Assembly (NCBI GenBank): GCA_963747775.1 | Contig: CAVVGT010000002.1 | Coordinates: 1-64,000 of the forward strand | Reading direction: 5' to 3' | DNA from: JAGVSZ01 sp963747775 | Lineage (GTDB): Bacteria; Pseudomonadota; Gammaproteobacteria; Burkholderiales; SG8-39 | Length of the DNA: 64,000 nucleotides | Shown: piece by piece, positions 34,127 through 45,290 of the stretch | How positions within the stretch are numbered: position 1 is the stretch's first letter | How the letters are laid out: the number at the start of each line of letters is the position of its first letter | The notes under the pieces: model-generated | Seen by the model: only the letters and a program-made list of their open reading frames with translations | Database searches by the model: none | Told to the model about the DNA's origin: nothing | Translations under genes and position numbers: made by a program

Positions 34127-34775
34127 GCGATCCGTCCCATCGGTTCGGGAAGAAAAAGCCTCGGGAAGGTGGCCGCTCGCGCGGGCCTCCCCGAGGAGGA
34201 GGAGGGAACCCTTTGATTCGGGCGCAGCGTCCGGTGCGAGAGGAGCCTTGCATCGCCACCGGAACTCGGCGCTCGACGGTGAATCTAGCGTCCGCCGGCG
34301 ATTCAGTCCTGACGGATTTCTGATCGGGCACGCGGCGCGGCGCGTCGCGCGTCGAACGTGCGCGGCGGCAGGCGAGTCACGCGACGCTCGCGCCTACTCG
34401 CATCGCGGTCTTTGACGTCACGCGCGCGGCGAGCGTCGGGCGTTCGCCTTTCGCCGGGTGGGAGCGCGCGCGCAGTGTCGAGGACAGGCGCGGCGCGGGA
34501 CGGGATCCTGTTCCACGAAAGGAACGCAAGCCGTTCGTCGCATCGCGGCGGCTGCGCAGCGCCGCCTGCCCTCGACCGGAACACGGGTCTGAGGGCGTCC
34601 GTCAGCACGCGCCCTGAAGCACGACTTCTATCCGGAAAATCGGCGTTTCCGGCCAGGAGAGATATCTTGCAGAGAACTGTTAGGCCGAAAGGACTATTCA
34701 ACACAATTGGACATGAGCTAGACGGATGCTTATCAATGCTGATAAGGTTGTGATGCAATTCTGATTGTTTTCCAG
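34127..34775. other. Long intergenic region
   Basis: About 650 bases without a convincing gene. The left 500 bases are GC-rich with only shadow frames. The right about 110 bases are markedly AT-rich (from about 34,660) and look like the promoter of the winged-helix gene. Confidence 0.6.
34729..34746. promoter_or_regulatory. CTTATCA-atgc-TGATAAG palindrome
   Basis: A perfect 7-bp inverted repeat in the AT-rich stretch 30 bases before the winged-helix-TPR gene; probable operator, perhaps for its own product. Confidence 0.5.
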
Positions 34776-36164
34776 GTGAGTCCGAGAACTCCAAACACCG
34801 TCAGTTTTAGCGACTATCTGCTCGACGCCGAGAATCGCTTGACGCACGCCGGCGCGCTGATTCCCCTGCCACCCAAGGAGGGGGCGGTGCTGCGCCTGCT
34901 GGCCGAGCGCCCGGGGCGCACGGTGAGCAAGAACGAGTTCTTCGACCGGGTGTGGCCGGGCGCCGCGCCCTCCGACGAGAGCCTCACCCGCTGCATCTAT
35001 GCGCTGCGCCATGCGCTGGAGGACGTGCACAAGCCCCATCGTTACGTCGAGACCGTGCACGGGCGCGGCTACCGCTTCGTCGGCGAGCTGCTCCCGGCCG
35101 CGAACCGCAGGCGCTCCGCATCGTGGATCGAGCGCGCGTCACAGGTGAGTCCGCGCGTGTACGAGGCATTCCTGCACGCACGGTGGCTGTGGGACGAACG
35201 CTCGCCCGAGCATATCGCGCGCGCGGTCGCGATTCTGAAGCAGGCGCTCGAGTGGGACCCGCACTATGCGCCGGCGCATGGCGCCCTGAGCGCGTGCTAC
35301 GTGGTCATGATGTGGTGGGGACAGGGCTGGCCGCGCGAACTGGCGCCGATGATCACCGCAGCGGCCAGGCGCGCGCTCGAGCTCGATCCCGGGACCGCCG
35401 CCGCGAACGCGGCACTGGCGCATGTGCGCGGCCTGATCGACTGGATTCCTGCGGAGGCGGACGCCCTGTTCGAGCGGGCGCTCGAATCCGACCCGACGTC
35501 GTCGATCTCGCGGTATCTGGCAACACCGCACCTCATCGGGCAAGGGCGTCTGCAGGAGGCAGTGCAGAGCGCGAGCGCCGCGGTCGCGCTCGACCCGTTC
35601 TCGCTGGCCTTTAACCGCCAGCTCGCGAGCGCGCTTTATGTCTCCAGGCAGTTCGAGACCGCGCTCGAATGCGCGCGCCGCACGGTCGAGCTCAATCCCG
35701 CGCATGGACCCGCATACGGCCCGGTGGCGCTCGCCAGCCACGCGCTCGGGCACCACGACGATGCACTCGCCGCAGCGCGACGGTGGGTGGCGTTGTCGCC
35801 GGATGCGCCAGGCGCGCGGTCCGCGCTCGCCCGCGCGCTTGCGACGAAAGGCGAGCGTGCCGAGGCGGTCGCGATGCTCGAGCGCGCACGGCGCGATGCG
35901 TCGGTCCGATACATCATGCCCAGCACATACGCGGCCGCAGCAGTTGCCCTTCACGACCGCGCGGGCGCGTACGCGTGGCTCGACCTGGCGGTCGAGCAGC
36001 GCTGCTGCTGGCTTGCCCCGATCCTCGCCGATCCTCGTCTCGACCCGCTCCGCGAGGACGCCCGCTTCCATCGCCTGGTCGCGATGGTGCGCGAAAGTCC
36101 GAAGCGGGGACGGCCGCTGCCGATGCCTCGCGTCAGCGAGACCGCACAGCGCGTCGCGCGGTAA
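34776..36164 (+). CDS. Winged-helix (OmpR/CadC-type) TPR regulator
   Basis: 462 residues. An OmpR/PhoB-type DNA-binding domain (about 10-105: LLDAENRLTHAGALIPLPPK ... YALRHALEDVHKPHRYVETV, then HGRGYRF) is joined directly to TPR-like repeats with no membrane segment or receiver. The start appears to be GTG at 34776 because nearby ATGs are out of frame. It belongs to the CadC-like/TPR one-component regulators. The target is unknown; the only operator-like site is its own upstream palindrome. Confidence 0.85.
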   Translation: MSPRTPNTVSFSDYLLDAENRLTHAGALIPLPPKEGAVLRLLAERPGRTVSKNEFFDRVWPGAAPSDESLTRCIYALRHALEDVHKPHRYVETVHGRGYRFVGELLPAANRRRSASWIERASQVSPRVYEAFLHARWLWDERSPEHIARAVAILKQALEWDPHYAPAHGALSACYVVMMWWGQGWPRELAPMITAAARRALELDPGTAAANAALAHVRGLIDWIPAEADALFERALESDPTSSISRYLATPHLIGQGRLQEAVQSASAAVALDPFSLAFNRQLASALYVSRQFETALECARRTVELNPAHGPAYGPVALASHALGHHDDALAAARRWVALSPDAPGARSALARALATKGERAEAVAMLERARRDASVRYIMPSTYAAAAVALHDRAGAYAWLDLAVEQRCCWLAPILADPRLDPLREDARFHRLVAMVRESPKRGRPLPMPRVSETAQRVAR

Positions 36165-36176
36165 GCGGGCCCGGAT

Positions 36177-36926
36177 TCAAGGCGCCGCGGCGGCCTGCGC
36201 CTGCCGGAACTCGCTCGGCGACTTCCCGGTCCACCGGCGAAACGCACGGTTGAAGCTGGAAGCCTCCGCGAATCCGAGCAGGTACGCCACCTCGCCCACC
36301 GAGTAGTCGCTGCGGCGCAGGTATTCGATGCCGAGTTCGCGGCGCGTCTCGTCCAGCAGCTTTTCGAACGACGTCCCGCGATCCGCGAGCCGTCGGTGCA
36401 GCGTGCGCGCGCTCGTCCCGAGCCCGCGCGCGATCGTTGCCTGGGTCGACGCGCCGACCGGCAAGCGACCGATCAGCGCGCTCTTCACCCGCGCCGCCAC
36501 GTCGCCGCGATCGAGTCGGGCCAGGTAGTCGGTCATCAGCCGCACGCCGCGTCCCTCGTCCCGGACTTCGGCGCGCCAGAAGTCCGTGAGCACGCGGGTG
36601 TGGCGCGCCGCTCTTGCGACGGCCTCGCCGAGCGTCGCGCTCGCGAGCCACGCGTAGCCGAGCGCGTGCAGGGCGACCCCGCGCACCTGCTTCCCGACCT
36701 CGATCCCGAAGCACGGGTCCCCCGTCTCCCGCTCGGCGAGCTCGTACAGCCGCTGCTTGACGCGGTTGGAGATGCGCGTCTCGGGCACGTGCCGCAGCGC
36801 CGGATCGCAGCCGGCGCGACGGAACACCGCGGCTGCGTCGACTCCATGCGCCTCGAGCGCACGGAACACGTTGAGGGCGGGCGACAGCAGCGCGCTGGCC
36901 GCTGCGGCCGAGTTAGAACGCTCCAT
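36177..36926 (-). CDS. AraC-family regulator, shortened sensor domain
   Basis: 249 residues. An Arabinose_bd-type N-domain (LEAHGVDAAAVFRRAGCDPA ... HALGYAWLASATLGEAV) leads to a full HTH_18 domain (ATIARGLGTSARTLHRRLAD ... VAYLLGFAEASSFNRAFRRW). Relatives have about 330-340 residues; here the text jumps from RLMTDYLARL to DRGDVAARVKSALIG, so about 90 residues of the sensor domain are missing without a frame change. It may be a constitutive or altered regulator. It is convergent with the winged-helix gene. Confidence 0.85.
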   Translation of the reverse strand: MERSNSAAAASALLSPALNVFRALEAHGVDAAAVFRRAGCDPALRHVPETRISNRVKQRLYELAERETGDPCFGIEVGKQVRGVALHALGYAWLASATLGEAVARAARHTRVLTDFWRAEVRDEGRGVRLMTDYLARLDRGDVAARVKSALIGRLPVGASTQATIARGLGTSARTLHRRLADRGTSFEKLLDETRRELGIEYLRRSDYSVGEVAYLLGFAEASSFNRAFRRWTGKSPSEFRQAQAAAAP

Positions 36927-37063
36927 CTAGTGGCGTCCCGCACCAACTCGCTGGCGGCTGGGGACAGCGGCAAATCATGTCCAACGCCGTAAGGTGCGCA
37001 GAGTTTCCACGGACTGCCGCCGCGGCTTCACGAGAGCCGTCGCGCGGTGAACAGGAGCACCGA

Positions 37064-37939
37064 ATGCGAATCGATCATTGCGACTGGACCCCGGAAGACG
37101 TCGCGGGCGACCTCGAGCACTGCGACGACTGGGAGAAGCTCGACGACGAGCGCCTTGCGCGGCTGGCCGGCATCGCGTTCTACGTCGCGGGCCGCGGCGA
37201 GGCCGAGCTCCATCCGCTCCTCGCGGCCTACTACCCCGAATACGCCAGGCGCGTCCCCGCCGACGAGCGCGCGCGGATCTTCGCGCGCATCCGCAACCAG
37301 GTGCGCGACGGCGTGCTCGCCGGCGACGTGCTGGTGCACTTTCTGCGCGGCGACCCGGAGCGCGGCATCGCCGCCGAGACCGCATTCGAGCTGGCATGGC
37401 TCGACGTGACGGAGTCGGGCGGCGGCGCGCACGGCGCCGACTACGTCCTGCGGCTCGTCGTCGACCGCGCGGTGGCCAATCCCGGCGCGGCCCTCGGCGG
37501 GCTGCTTGCGCTCGCCAACCGCTGCGTCAACGCGAAGCTCGCGGTGCTGCGCCCCGCGCTCGCCCTCCCAGACGCCGACCCCGCGCTCGCAGAAATGGCG
37601 CAGTGCGCCCGCGGGTATGTTCATGCGGCGACGGTCGAGTTCTGGCTCGAATGGATGGAAGCGCTCGTCGCCGGCCTGCCCGGCTCGCGGCACGTGCTCG
37701 ACCGCGTCGCCGAAGCGCTCGTGTGCCAGCGCGAGGAGATGGTCGAGCGGATCGTGCTCGACGGGAACCGGATCGTGCCGGCGCCCCGGCGCGGCGCCCT
37801 GCACGACGCGGGCACGCGGCAGATCCCGCTCGAGGTATACGCCGCAGTCATCGCGCCGCGCCTCGCCGCGATTGCCGCGTCGGTGCCCGAGTCGGGCAGC
37901 GTCCGGCGGGCGCTCGCGGCCTGGGGCCGTCCGCATTGA
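37064..37939 (+). CDS. Hypothetical helical protein
   Basis: 291 residues starting MRIDHCDWTPEDVAGDLEHC, with an ACAGGAGC ribosome-binding site. Mostly helical, soluble, no signal peptide. I do not recognise the family; HEAT-like character is possible. No operon partner. Confidence 0.7.
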   Translation: MRIDHCDWTPEDVAGDLEHCDDWEKLDDERLARLAGIAFYVAGRGEAELHPLLAAYYPEYARRVPADERARIFARIRNQVRDGVLAGDVLVHFLRGDPERGIAAETAFELAWLDVTESGGGAHGADYVLRLVVDRAVANPGAALGGLLALANRCVNAKLAVLRPALALPDADPALAEMAQCARGYVHAATVEFWLEWMEALVAGLPGSRHVLDRVAEALVCQREEMVERIVLDGNRIVPAPRRGALHDAGTRQIPLEVYAAVIAPRLAAIAASVPESGSVRRALAAWGRPH

Positions 37940-38237
37940 GTGGCCGCACATCGACTCGTACATAGACCGGGCTCGCACGGCGCGCACAGCGTCCGGAGTG
38001 CGGAAAGTCAAAGTAGCACGATACCCGCAAGACATTCCACCGCGGTCTGGCTCGCGCCGGATCGTCAAGAGTCCGCTTAGGGCGCTTCATCAGATCTCCA
38101 TCAGGACTGGCCTCCCGCAACGCAGTAGATTCGCGCTGCGAAACGTCAGGGCGTAGCGACGTTGCGACGTGCCTGCGCCGCGCGCGAGTTGCGCCGGATC
38201 TACCGAAATACAGCCAATAAGAGGAGAGAAACACCCC

Positions 38238-39366
38238 ATGTTCAAGCGAACAACTCTGGCGGCGGCCACAATGCTCGCGCTGGCCGCGCCGTTGACCGTG
38301 CAGGCGCAGTCGTCCGAGTGGTTTTCCACGCAGGAGACCTACGAACCGAGCCGCTACTTCGACCATCGCTGGTACCTCACGCCGTTCGGCACCTACACCT
38401 GGACCGACAACGAGCGCCGGGCCGATGACGGGTGGGGTGGCGGTCTTACGGTCGGCAGGCCCGTCCACCCGAACTGGAACCTCGAATTCCGCACCGCGTA
38501 CGAGGAGCTCGACGGGAAATCCGGGGGGGCGGGCAACTGGAAGAACTGGACTCTGACGCTGGACGCGCTGTGGTTCCCGACGCGCCGCGAAGGCCTATCG
38601 ATGTGGCAGGACCGGTCCTTGCATCCCTACGTCGTCGTCGGTGGGGGCGCCATCAACGACGACGTCGGCGGCCGCAACGCCTGGAGCTGGGCGCTAAATG
38701 CCGGTGGCGGCTTGGTCTGGCCATTCACGACCTGGGGCCGCCTAGTGGCCGACGTGCGCTACCGGTGGGACAGCAACAACGGCCATTACGGCGATGGCAA
38801 CAACTTCGGGGATGTGATCGCGTCGGTGGGCCTCCAGATCCCGCTTGGCCCGGCGCCGCGCGTGGCCGAAGCGCCGCGCGCCGCGCCGCCCCCGCCGGCC
38901 CCGGCACCCGAGGTCAAGCCGGCGCCGCCTCCGCCGCCCCCGCCGCCTGCGCCGAAGCCGGTCGCGCGGAGCTTCACGCTCCCGGCTGACGGTTTGTTCG
39001 CGTTCGACAGCGCCAAGGTGTCAGAGGACGCGCGCCAGCGCGGCCAACGACGTAATCAGCGCCCTGCGCCAGACCGGCTTTACCGCGACCTCGGTCAAGG
39101 TGATCGGGCACACCGACCCGATCGGCACGGAAGCGTACAACCAAAAGCTATCGGAGCAGCGCGCGCGCGCCTTCGCCGATTTCCTGGTGACGGAAGGCGT
39201 GTCGCCCTCGATCATCACCACCGAGGGCCGCGGCGAGTCGCAGCTGAGGATCACCGAAGCCGACTGCAAGGCCAAGGGCCAGGCGAAGACGCAGCAGGCG
39301 CTCATCGCCTGCCTGGCGCCCGACCGTCGCGTCGAAGTCGAGGTGACCGGCACGCAACGGCCGTAA
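38238..39366 (+). CDS. OmpA-family outer-membrane protein, one frameshift
   Basis: A signal peptide (MFKRTTLAAATMLALAAPLTVQA) is followed by an 8-strand beta-barrel (about 25-205), a Pro/Ala-rich hinge (about 210-245) and an OmpA peptidoglycan-binding domain (IGHTDPIGTEAYNQKLSEQR, then RAR). The hinge-side frame ends in nonsense at about 39,035; shifting there restores SANDVISALRQTGF and the rest. The site is a GC-dinucleotide run (gacgcgcgcc), typical of an indel error. A strong terminator follows at 39456. Confidence 0.88.
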
Positions 39367-39455
39367 CGCGCAAACCCCCATCGCCCGGTAGACACCCCGC
39401 CGTCCCTCCTCTTCCCGGCGGGGGCTCTTCCGGGCGGTGGATCTTCTAGGTTAGA

Positions 39456-39491
39456 CGCACAACCCCGCCCATCGGCGGGGTTGTGCGTTTC
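39456..39491 (+). terminator. Rho-independent terminator after ompA-like gene
   Basis: CGCACAACCCCGCC and GGCGGGGTTGTGCG pair perfectly (14 bp) around CATC, followed by TTT. The remaining about 280 bases to the next gene hold nothing recognisable. Confidence 0.85.
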
Positions 39492-39771
39492 CATGTCTCG
39501 AAACGGCCGGCCGTGCATCGAGCGCGTCCCTTCAGGGCCGAGCAACCGCAGTTGTCGTCCGCCGGACAAGTCGTTTGCGTGACCGCACCTAGTATGCACG
39601 GGTCGTCCCGGGCCCTCTCCGGGAGAGTCAGTGCGTTCATCGCACTCCGTTGCATCCCCAACAACCGCTCCCGCGACACGCAAAGGCGGGCAGACGAGTC
39701 AAAGACACGCCCTGAGGAGCGGGGCGCGATGGCCTGCTTGAAATGCTTACTTGAAGGAAAGAACCAAGGCA

Positions 39772-40752
39772 ATGCCGAATTCGTCGGCACAGAATCGAGT
39801 GGCGACACTCCCGCGGTCCGTGCTGGCGGTCGCGATGGTTACGGCGCTCGTTGCCGCACCCCAAATCGCGATCGCCGGAGAAGGCGGCACGTCGCACATC
39901 CTGCCCGGCGCCAATGCGACGCTGGTGGATGTCCTGCCGACGGCCCCGGGGTGGTTCGTCAAACCGATGTACCTGAACTACACCGGCTCGGCGTCGGCGC
40001 AGATTCCGACGGCGGCCGGGATCGCCTCCAATCTGGACGCGACCGCGAACACCTTCGTTCTCGGCGGCGGATACACGTTCGAGCAGACGGTTCTCGGCGG
40101 GGCGCATTACTCCTTCTCGGCGTTCCTTCCGTACAGCTGGCTGAACGTCTCGGCCAACGTTCAGGCGTCGGTGGGCACGCTGCGGCGCCGGAGCAACGTG
40201 TCGGGCTTCGGCGACCTGACCGTGGTCCCCGTGATGCTGGCGTGGAAGAACGGCGACTGGCAGATCGACGTGCTGCTGCCGATCTTCGCCCCGACCGGCA
40301 ACTACCAGGAGGGCAGGCTCGGCAACCCGGGGCTCAATTACTGGACGTTCGACCCCATGTTCGGCGTCGCATACAGCAACAAGCAGTCCGGCTTCAACGC
40401 GATGCTGCACGCCGGTTACGCGATGAATACCGAGAACCCGGACACGAACTACCAAAGCGGGTCGCTCCTGCACTTCGACGGCGCGATCGAGCAAATTCTC
40501 CCGGTGGGCTCGGGGTTCATGACGCTCGGCGCCGAAGGCTTTTATTTCCAGCAGCTCACATGTGACAGCGGCTCCGGCGCGGTGCTCGGATGCTTCAAGG
40601 GCCGGACCGCCGGCCTGGGCCCGCTGCTCGGTTACATCCAGCCGCTCGGCAAGCAAGCGCTGTCCGTCGAACTGAAGTGGCTGCCCGAGCTGGACACGAA
40701 GAATCGACTCAACGGTGACTACATCTGGCTGAAGATGGTCTACAAGTTCTGA
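39772..40752 (+). CDS. MetA/SphA-like outer-membrane transport protein
   Basis: 326 residues from the ATG at 39772 (an earlier TTG at 39751 is less likely). Signal peptide to about residue 35 (VATLPRSVLAVAMVTALVAA), then a beta-barrel with alternating hydrophobic residues ending in a Phe (WLKMVYKF), as for porin-like proteins. The pattern GEGGTSHILPGANATLVDVL matches the 'meta-pathway of phenol degradation' (SphA) family, thought to help uptake of aromatics. No aromatic-degradation genes are nearby. Confidence 0.8.
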   Translation: MPNSSAQNRVATLPRSVLAVAMVTALVAAPQIAIAGEGGTSHILPGANATLVDVLPTAPGWFVKPMYLNYTGSASAQIPTAAGIASNLDATANTFVLGGGYTFEQTVLGGAHYSFSAFLPYSWLNVSANVQASVGTLRRRSNVSGFGDLTVVPVMLAWKNGDWQIDVLLPIFAPTGNYQEGRLGNPGLNYWTFDPMFGVAYSNKQSGFNAMLHAGYAMNTENPDTNYQSGSLLHFDGAIEQILPVGSGFMTLGAEGFYFQQLTCDSGSGAVLGCFKGRTAGLGPLLGYIQPLGKQALSVELKWLPELDTKNRLNGDYIWLKMVYKF

Positions 40753-40883
40753 TGGCCGGGTTAGTGCCGTGCTCTTGCCGTGCTGACGCCGAGGGGCCTT
40801 CATGTGCCCCCGTCGCGTCGGATAGGAACCTCACGCATTCGCTGGCCACGGCGGCGGGCGATGCATCCACCGAAGGACATGCC

Positions 40884-41171
40884 ATGAAGAGGACTGCTCT
40901 GACGACGCTGGCGCTTGCCACGGCCCTGTACGCGCAATTCGCATTCGCCGGCCCGCTCGACCCGGAATGCACGGCCGAGAAGGCGGCCCGGAGCGCGGCC
41001 ACCAAGGCGACGGTTGGGGTCGGCGGTCGTTGCGATCCCAAGGAAACCGCGTCGGACACCGCCAAGCGCACGGCCGGCGTGGAGGACAAAGGGCCGATCG
41101 ACAAGCGACGGGACGACGACAACAAGGGCGTGGACGCGGCCAAGGGCGCGGCGAACCGGGCAACGCGCTGA
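40884..41171 (+). CDS. Small secreted Lys/Ala-rich protein
   Basis: 95 residues. A signal peptide (MKRTALTTLALATALYAQFAFA) is followed by a charged, Ala/Lys/Asp-rich tail with two Cys (DPECTAEKAA, GGRCDPKET). It has a GAAGGA ribosome-binding site. No family recognised; the composition suggests a disordered periplasmic protein. Confidence 0.65.
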   Translation: MKRTALTTLALATALYAQFAFAGPLDPECTAEKAARSAATKATVGVGGRCDPKETASDTAKRTAGVEDKGPIDKRRDDDNKGVDAAKGAANRATR

Positions 41172-41264
41172 CGCACCTCGCGTGCGCAGTCGCGGCGCCA
41201 CCGGCGTAGATGAATGGTGTCGATCGCGCTACAGCGAGTCGATACGGTCGAGACCAGGGGAACC

Positions 41265-43625
41265 ATGAGAGTCAAGCTTGCGTTCATTGCCGCGCTCTGC
41301 GCGTTCCTGCCGCACGCCGTTCCCGCCGCCACCCCGGCTGACGGTTCGGTCCTGCCCTTCCCGCCGGTGCCGTCGGCGAGCGTCGCCAAGCCGCGGCTCC
41401 AGGATTCGGTGCACAGGCGCCGCGCGCAGCCACAACACCTCAAGCCGGGCGCACCGAACGTGCTCATCATCCTGCTCGACGACGTCGGCTTCGGGCAGGC
41501 GTCGACGTTCGGCGGCGAGATGAACACGCCGACGCTGAGCAAACTGGCGAGCCAGGGCGTGAGCTACAACACTTTCCACACCACTGCCGATCTGCTCGCC
41601 GACGCGCGCGGCACTGCTGACCGGGCGCAACCACCAGCGCGTCGGCAACGGCACGATCGCCGAGCGGGCGGTCGACTGGGACGGCTACACCGGCGTGATC
41701 CCGAAGACCTCCGCCACGATGGCGGAGGTGCTGCGTCACTACGGTTACAAGACGGCCGCATTCGGCAAGTGGCACAACACGCCGGCCGACCAGACCACCG
41801 CGATGGGCCCGTTCGATCGCTGGCCGACCGGCCACGGTTTCGACTACTTCTACGGCTTCCTCGCCGGCGAGACCTCGCAGTGGGAACCCCGGCTGGTCGA
41901 GAACATGAACGCGGTGGAGCCGCCGCACGACGAGAAGTACCACCTGAGCGAAGACATCGCGCAGCGCGGCGTCGACTGGCTGCGCAAACATCGCGCGTTC
42001 TCGCCCGACAAGCCGTTCTTCATGTACTGGGCGCCGGGTGCGGCGCACGGGCCGCACCAGGTCTGCAAGGCCTGGTCCGACAAGTACAAGGGCAAGTTCG
42101 ACGACGGCTGGGACGCCTACCGCGAGCGCGTGTTCGCACGCCAGAAGCAGCTCGGCTGGATCCCGGCCGACACCAGGCTCACGCCGCGCGCCGCATCGAT
42201 GCCGTCGTGGGACAGCATTCCCGAAGCGCAGCGCCCGTTCCAGCGGCGCCTGATGGAGATCTACGCCGGCTTCGTCGAGCACGTGGATGTCCAGGCCGGC
42301 AAGCTGATCGACGAACTCGAGCGCCTCGGCATCCGCGACAACACCATCGTCATCTACATCTTCGGCGACAACGGCGCCAGCGCCGAAGGCCAGAACGGCA
42401 CGATCAGCGAGCTGCTGGCGCAGAACGGCATCCCGAACACCGTCGAGCAGCAGCTGGCGGCGCTGGACAAGATCGGCGGCCTGGACGCGCTCGGCACGCC
42501 CAAGACCGACAGCATGTATCACGCCGGTTGGGCGTGGGCCGGCAACACGCCGTTCCACCACACGAAGCTGGTGGCGTCGCATTTCGGCGGCACGCGCAAC
42601 CCGATGGTCATCTCGTGGCCGAAGGGCATCAAGCCGGACCGCACGCCGCGGCCACAGTTTCACCACGTCAACGACATCGCGCCGACCATCTACGAGATCG
42701 TCGGCATCAAGCCGCCGAAGGTGGTCGACGGATTCGCGCAGGACCCGATCGACGGCGTGAGCCTCGCCTACACCTTCGACGATGCGAAGGCGCCCACACG
42801 CAAGAAGGTGCAGTACTTCGACAACAACGGCAGCCGCGCCATCTACCAGGACGGCTGGGTGGCGGCCACGTTCGGCCCGCTGGTGCCGTGGCTGCCCGGC
42901 GCACCCGGCCTCGCCGACTGGGATTCGGCGAAGGACAAGTGGGAGCTGTACCAGATCACCAAGGATTTCTCGCAGGCCGACGATCTCGCCGCGAAGGAAC
43001 CGAAGCGCCTGGCGCAGCTGCAGAAGACGTTCGACCAGCAGGCCAGGGCGAACAAGGTCTATCCGCTCGGCGCCGGCATCTGGCTGCGCCTGCACCCCGA
43101 GGATCGCATCAAGACGCCCTACACGAGCTGGCAGTTCGACGCGACCACCACGCGCATGCCCGAGTTCACCGCGCCGGGACTCGGCCGCGAGAACAGCACG
43201 GTGACCATCGACGCGGAAATCGGCGAGAACGCCTCCGGCGTGCTGTACGCGCTGGGCGGATCGGGCGGCGGCCTCACGCTCTACATGGACAAGGGCGCAG
43301 CTGGTCTACGAGTACAACATGATGATCATCGAGCGCTACATCGCGCGCTCGGCGTCGAAGATTGCGCCCGGCAAGCGCCGCATCGAGGTCACGACCACGC
43401 TCGCCAGCGCCAAGCCGCTGTCGCCGGCCGAGGTGGTGCTGAAGGTCGACGGGCAGGAAGTGGCGCGCACGACGGTCAAGCGCACCGTGCCCGCGGCGTT
43501 CTCGGCCAGCGAGACCTTCGATGTCGGCGTCGATCTCGGCTCGACCGGTGTCGCTCGACTACTTCGACCGCCGGCCGTTCAGGTTCGACGGCAGGATCGA
43601 TGCCGTCAAAGTGCGGCTCAAGTAA
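41265..43625 (+). CDS. Arylsulfatase-like sulfatase 1, three frameshifts
   Basis: Type I sulfatase with a signal peptide (MRVKLAFIAALCAFLPHAVP). VLIILLDDVGFGQASTFGG carries the metal-binding Asp pair. The FGly motif CSPTRAALLTGRN is intact in DNA but in a shifted frame: two bases (TG) appear missing at about 41,597. Two further shifts lie near 43,300 and 43,548, after which the protein ends GRIDAVKVRLK. The central 530 residues are in one frame. It needs a Cys-to-formylglycine maturase, none of which is seen here. It is adjacent to a second sulfatase. Confidence 0.85.
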
Positions 43626-43641
43626 CCGGCATAAAGGCATC

Positions 43642-45124
43642 ATGAATCCGATCCAGCGCCTGCAGTTCCTGTCCTTGTTCTGCCTCGGCATCCTCGCCGG
43701 GGCGCCTGCTGTCGCGGCGGACCGGCCGAACATCGTCGTCATCCTGGCCGACGACCTCGGCAATGCCGATCTCGGTTATCGTGGAAGCGACATCAGGACC
43801 CCGAACATCGACAAGCTGGCGATGGAGGGCGTGCGGCTCGAATCCTTCCACGGCATGCCGGTCTGCACCCCGGCGCGCGCGGCGTTGATGACGGGCCGAT
43901 ACCCGATGCGCTACGGGCTGCAGACCCTGGTGATCTTCCCGAACCACAGCTACGGCCTGCCGACCGACGAACGGACGCTGCCGCAGGCGCTGAAGGAAGC
44001 GGGTTATCGGACCTTGATGGTCGGCAAGTGGCACCTGGGTCACGCCGACCGAAAGTTCTGGCCGCAACAACCGCGGGTTCGAGCATTTCTATGGCAACAC
44101 GGTCGGCGAAGTCGACTACTTCACCCATCATCGCGCCGGCGTGACCGATTGGCAGCGCAATGGCACATTCATCGCCGAGAAGGGTTACGTCACCACGCTG
44201 TTCGGCGACGAGGCCGTCAGGTTGATCGAGAAGCAGGACAAGAACAAACCGTTCTTCCTGTACTTCGCGTCGCTCGCGCCGCACGCCCCCTACCAGGCGC
44301 CGAAGGCCGACCAGGACCGCTACGCGTCCACGATCAAGGATCCGACGCGCCGCACCTACGCGGCGATGATCACGTCGCTCGACGACCAGGTAGGCAGAAT
44401 CGTCGCCGCGCTGGACAAGCGCGGATTGCGCGAGAACACGCTGATCATCTTCTCCAGCGACAACGGCGGGCCCCGCAGCGCGGTCGTGGCGAGCGGCGCG
44501 CACTCGAAGGAGGAGCGCGACGCGGGCGGCGTCAGGCAGGAGTCGTTGCCGGCGAGCAACGGCGAGCTCCGCGGCGGCAAGGGCAGTCTGTACGAAGGCG
44601 GCGTCCGCGTGCCGACCCTCTTCAACTGGCCCGCCCGGCTCAAGCCGCGCGTCGTCGACGAGCCGCTGCACATGACGGACATCATGCCCACCGCGCTTGC
44701 GCTGTCCGGTGCCAAGGCGAACCCCGCCGACAAGCCGCTGGACGGAGTGGACATCTGGGCGACGGTGGCCGAGGGCAAGCCCTCGCCTCACGACGACATC
44801 CTCATCAACGTCGAGGCGTTCCGCGGCGCGGTCATCAAGGGCAAGTGGAAGCTGGTGAAGGTCGCGCTGTTGCCGGGAAAGACCGAGCTCTTCGACCTCG
44901 CCGCCGATCCGGGCGAGAAGAACGATCTCGCCACGCAGAACCCGGAAATCGTCCGCGATCTCGAGGGCCGCCTCTTCGCGTACGCCAAGCAGCAAAAGCC
45001 GAGCGAGTGGCTGAAGGCGCAGCCGGACTACCTCGGCGCGCAGGGGAAGACCCTGTTCGATCCGGACTTCGACATCGACGACGCGGGATTGCCGCATCTG
45101 AAGCCGGTCCTGCCCAAGAAGTGA
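43642..45124 (+). CDS. Sulfatase 2, one frameshift
   Basis: Second type I sulfatase with a Sec signal (MNPIQRLQFLSLFCLGILAG). NIVVILADDLGNADLGYRGS holds the metal Asp residues and VCTPARAALMTGRYP is the FGly motif. A frame change at about 44,068 (caacaaccgcggg, a CCGC/GGG run) splits it; downstream NTLIIFSSDNGGPRSAV and the C-terminus are intact. The start follows the first sulfatase by 16 bases, so the two are an operon. Sulfate-ester substrates are unknown. Confidence 0.87.
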
Positions 45125-45290
45125 GCCGCCGCCGTGGTGCGGGTGAGATGGGGTCCGCCCCTGTGTGCGAGCCGTGCCGCCACGCGCGCGCCAACCAGCG
45201 ATCCCCCTACGGAGTTGTGGCGTCGCGTATAGATGCCCGCGGCGATTGAGCCTAGCATTGCGCTGCTGCACGATTCCCCACGCTCACCCG

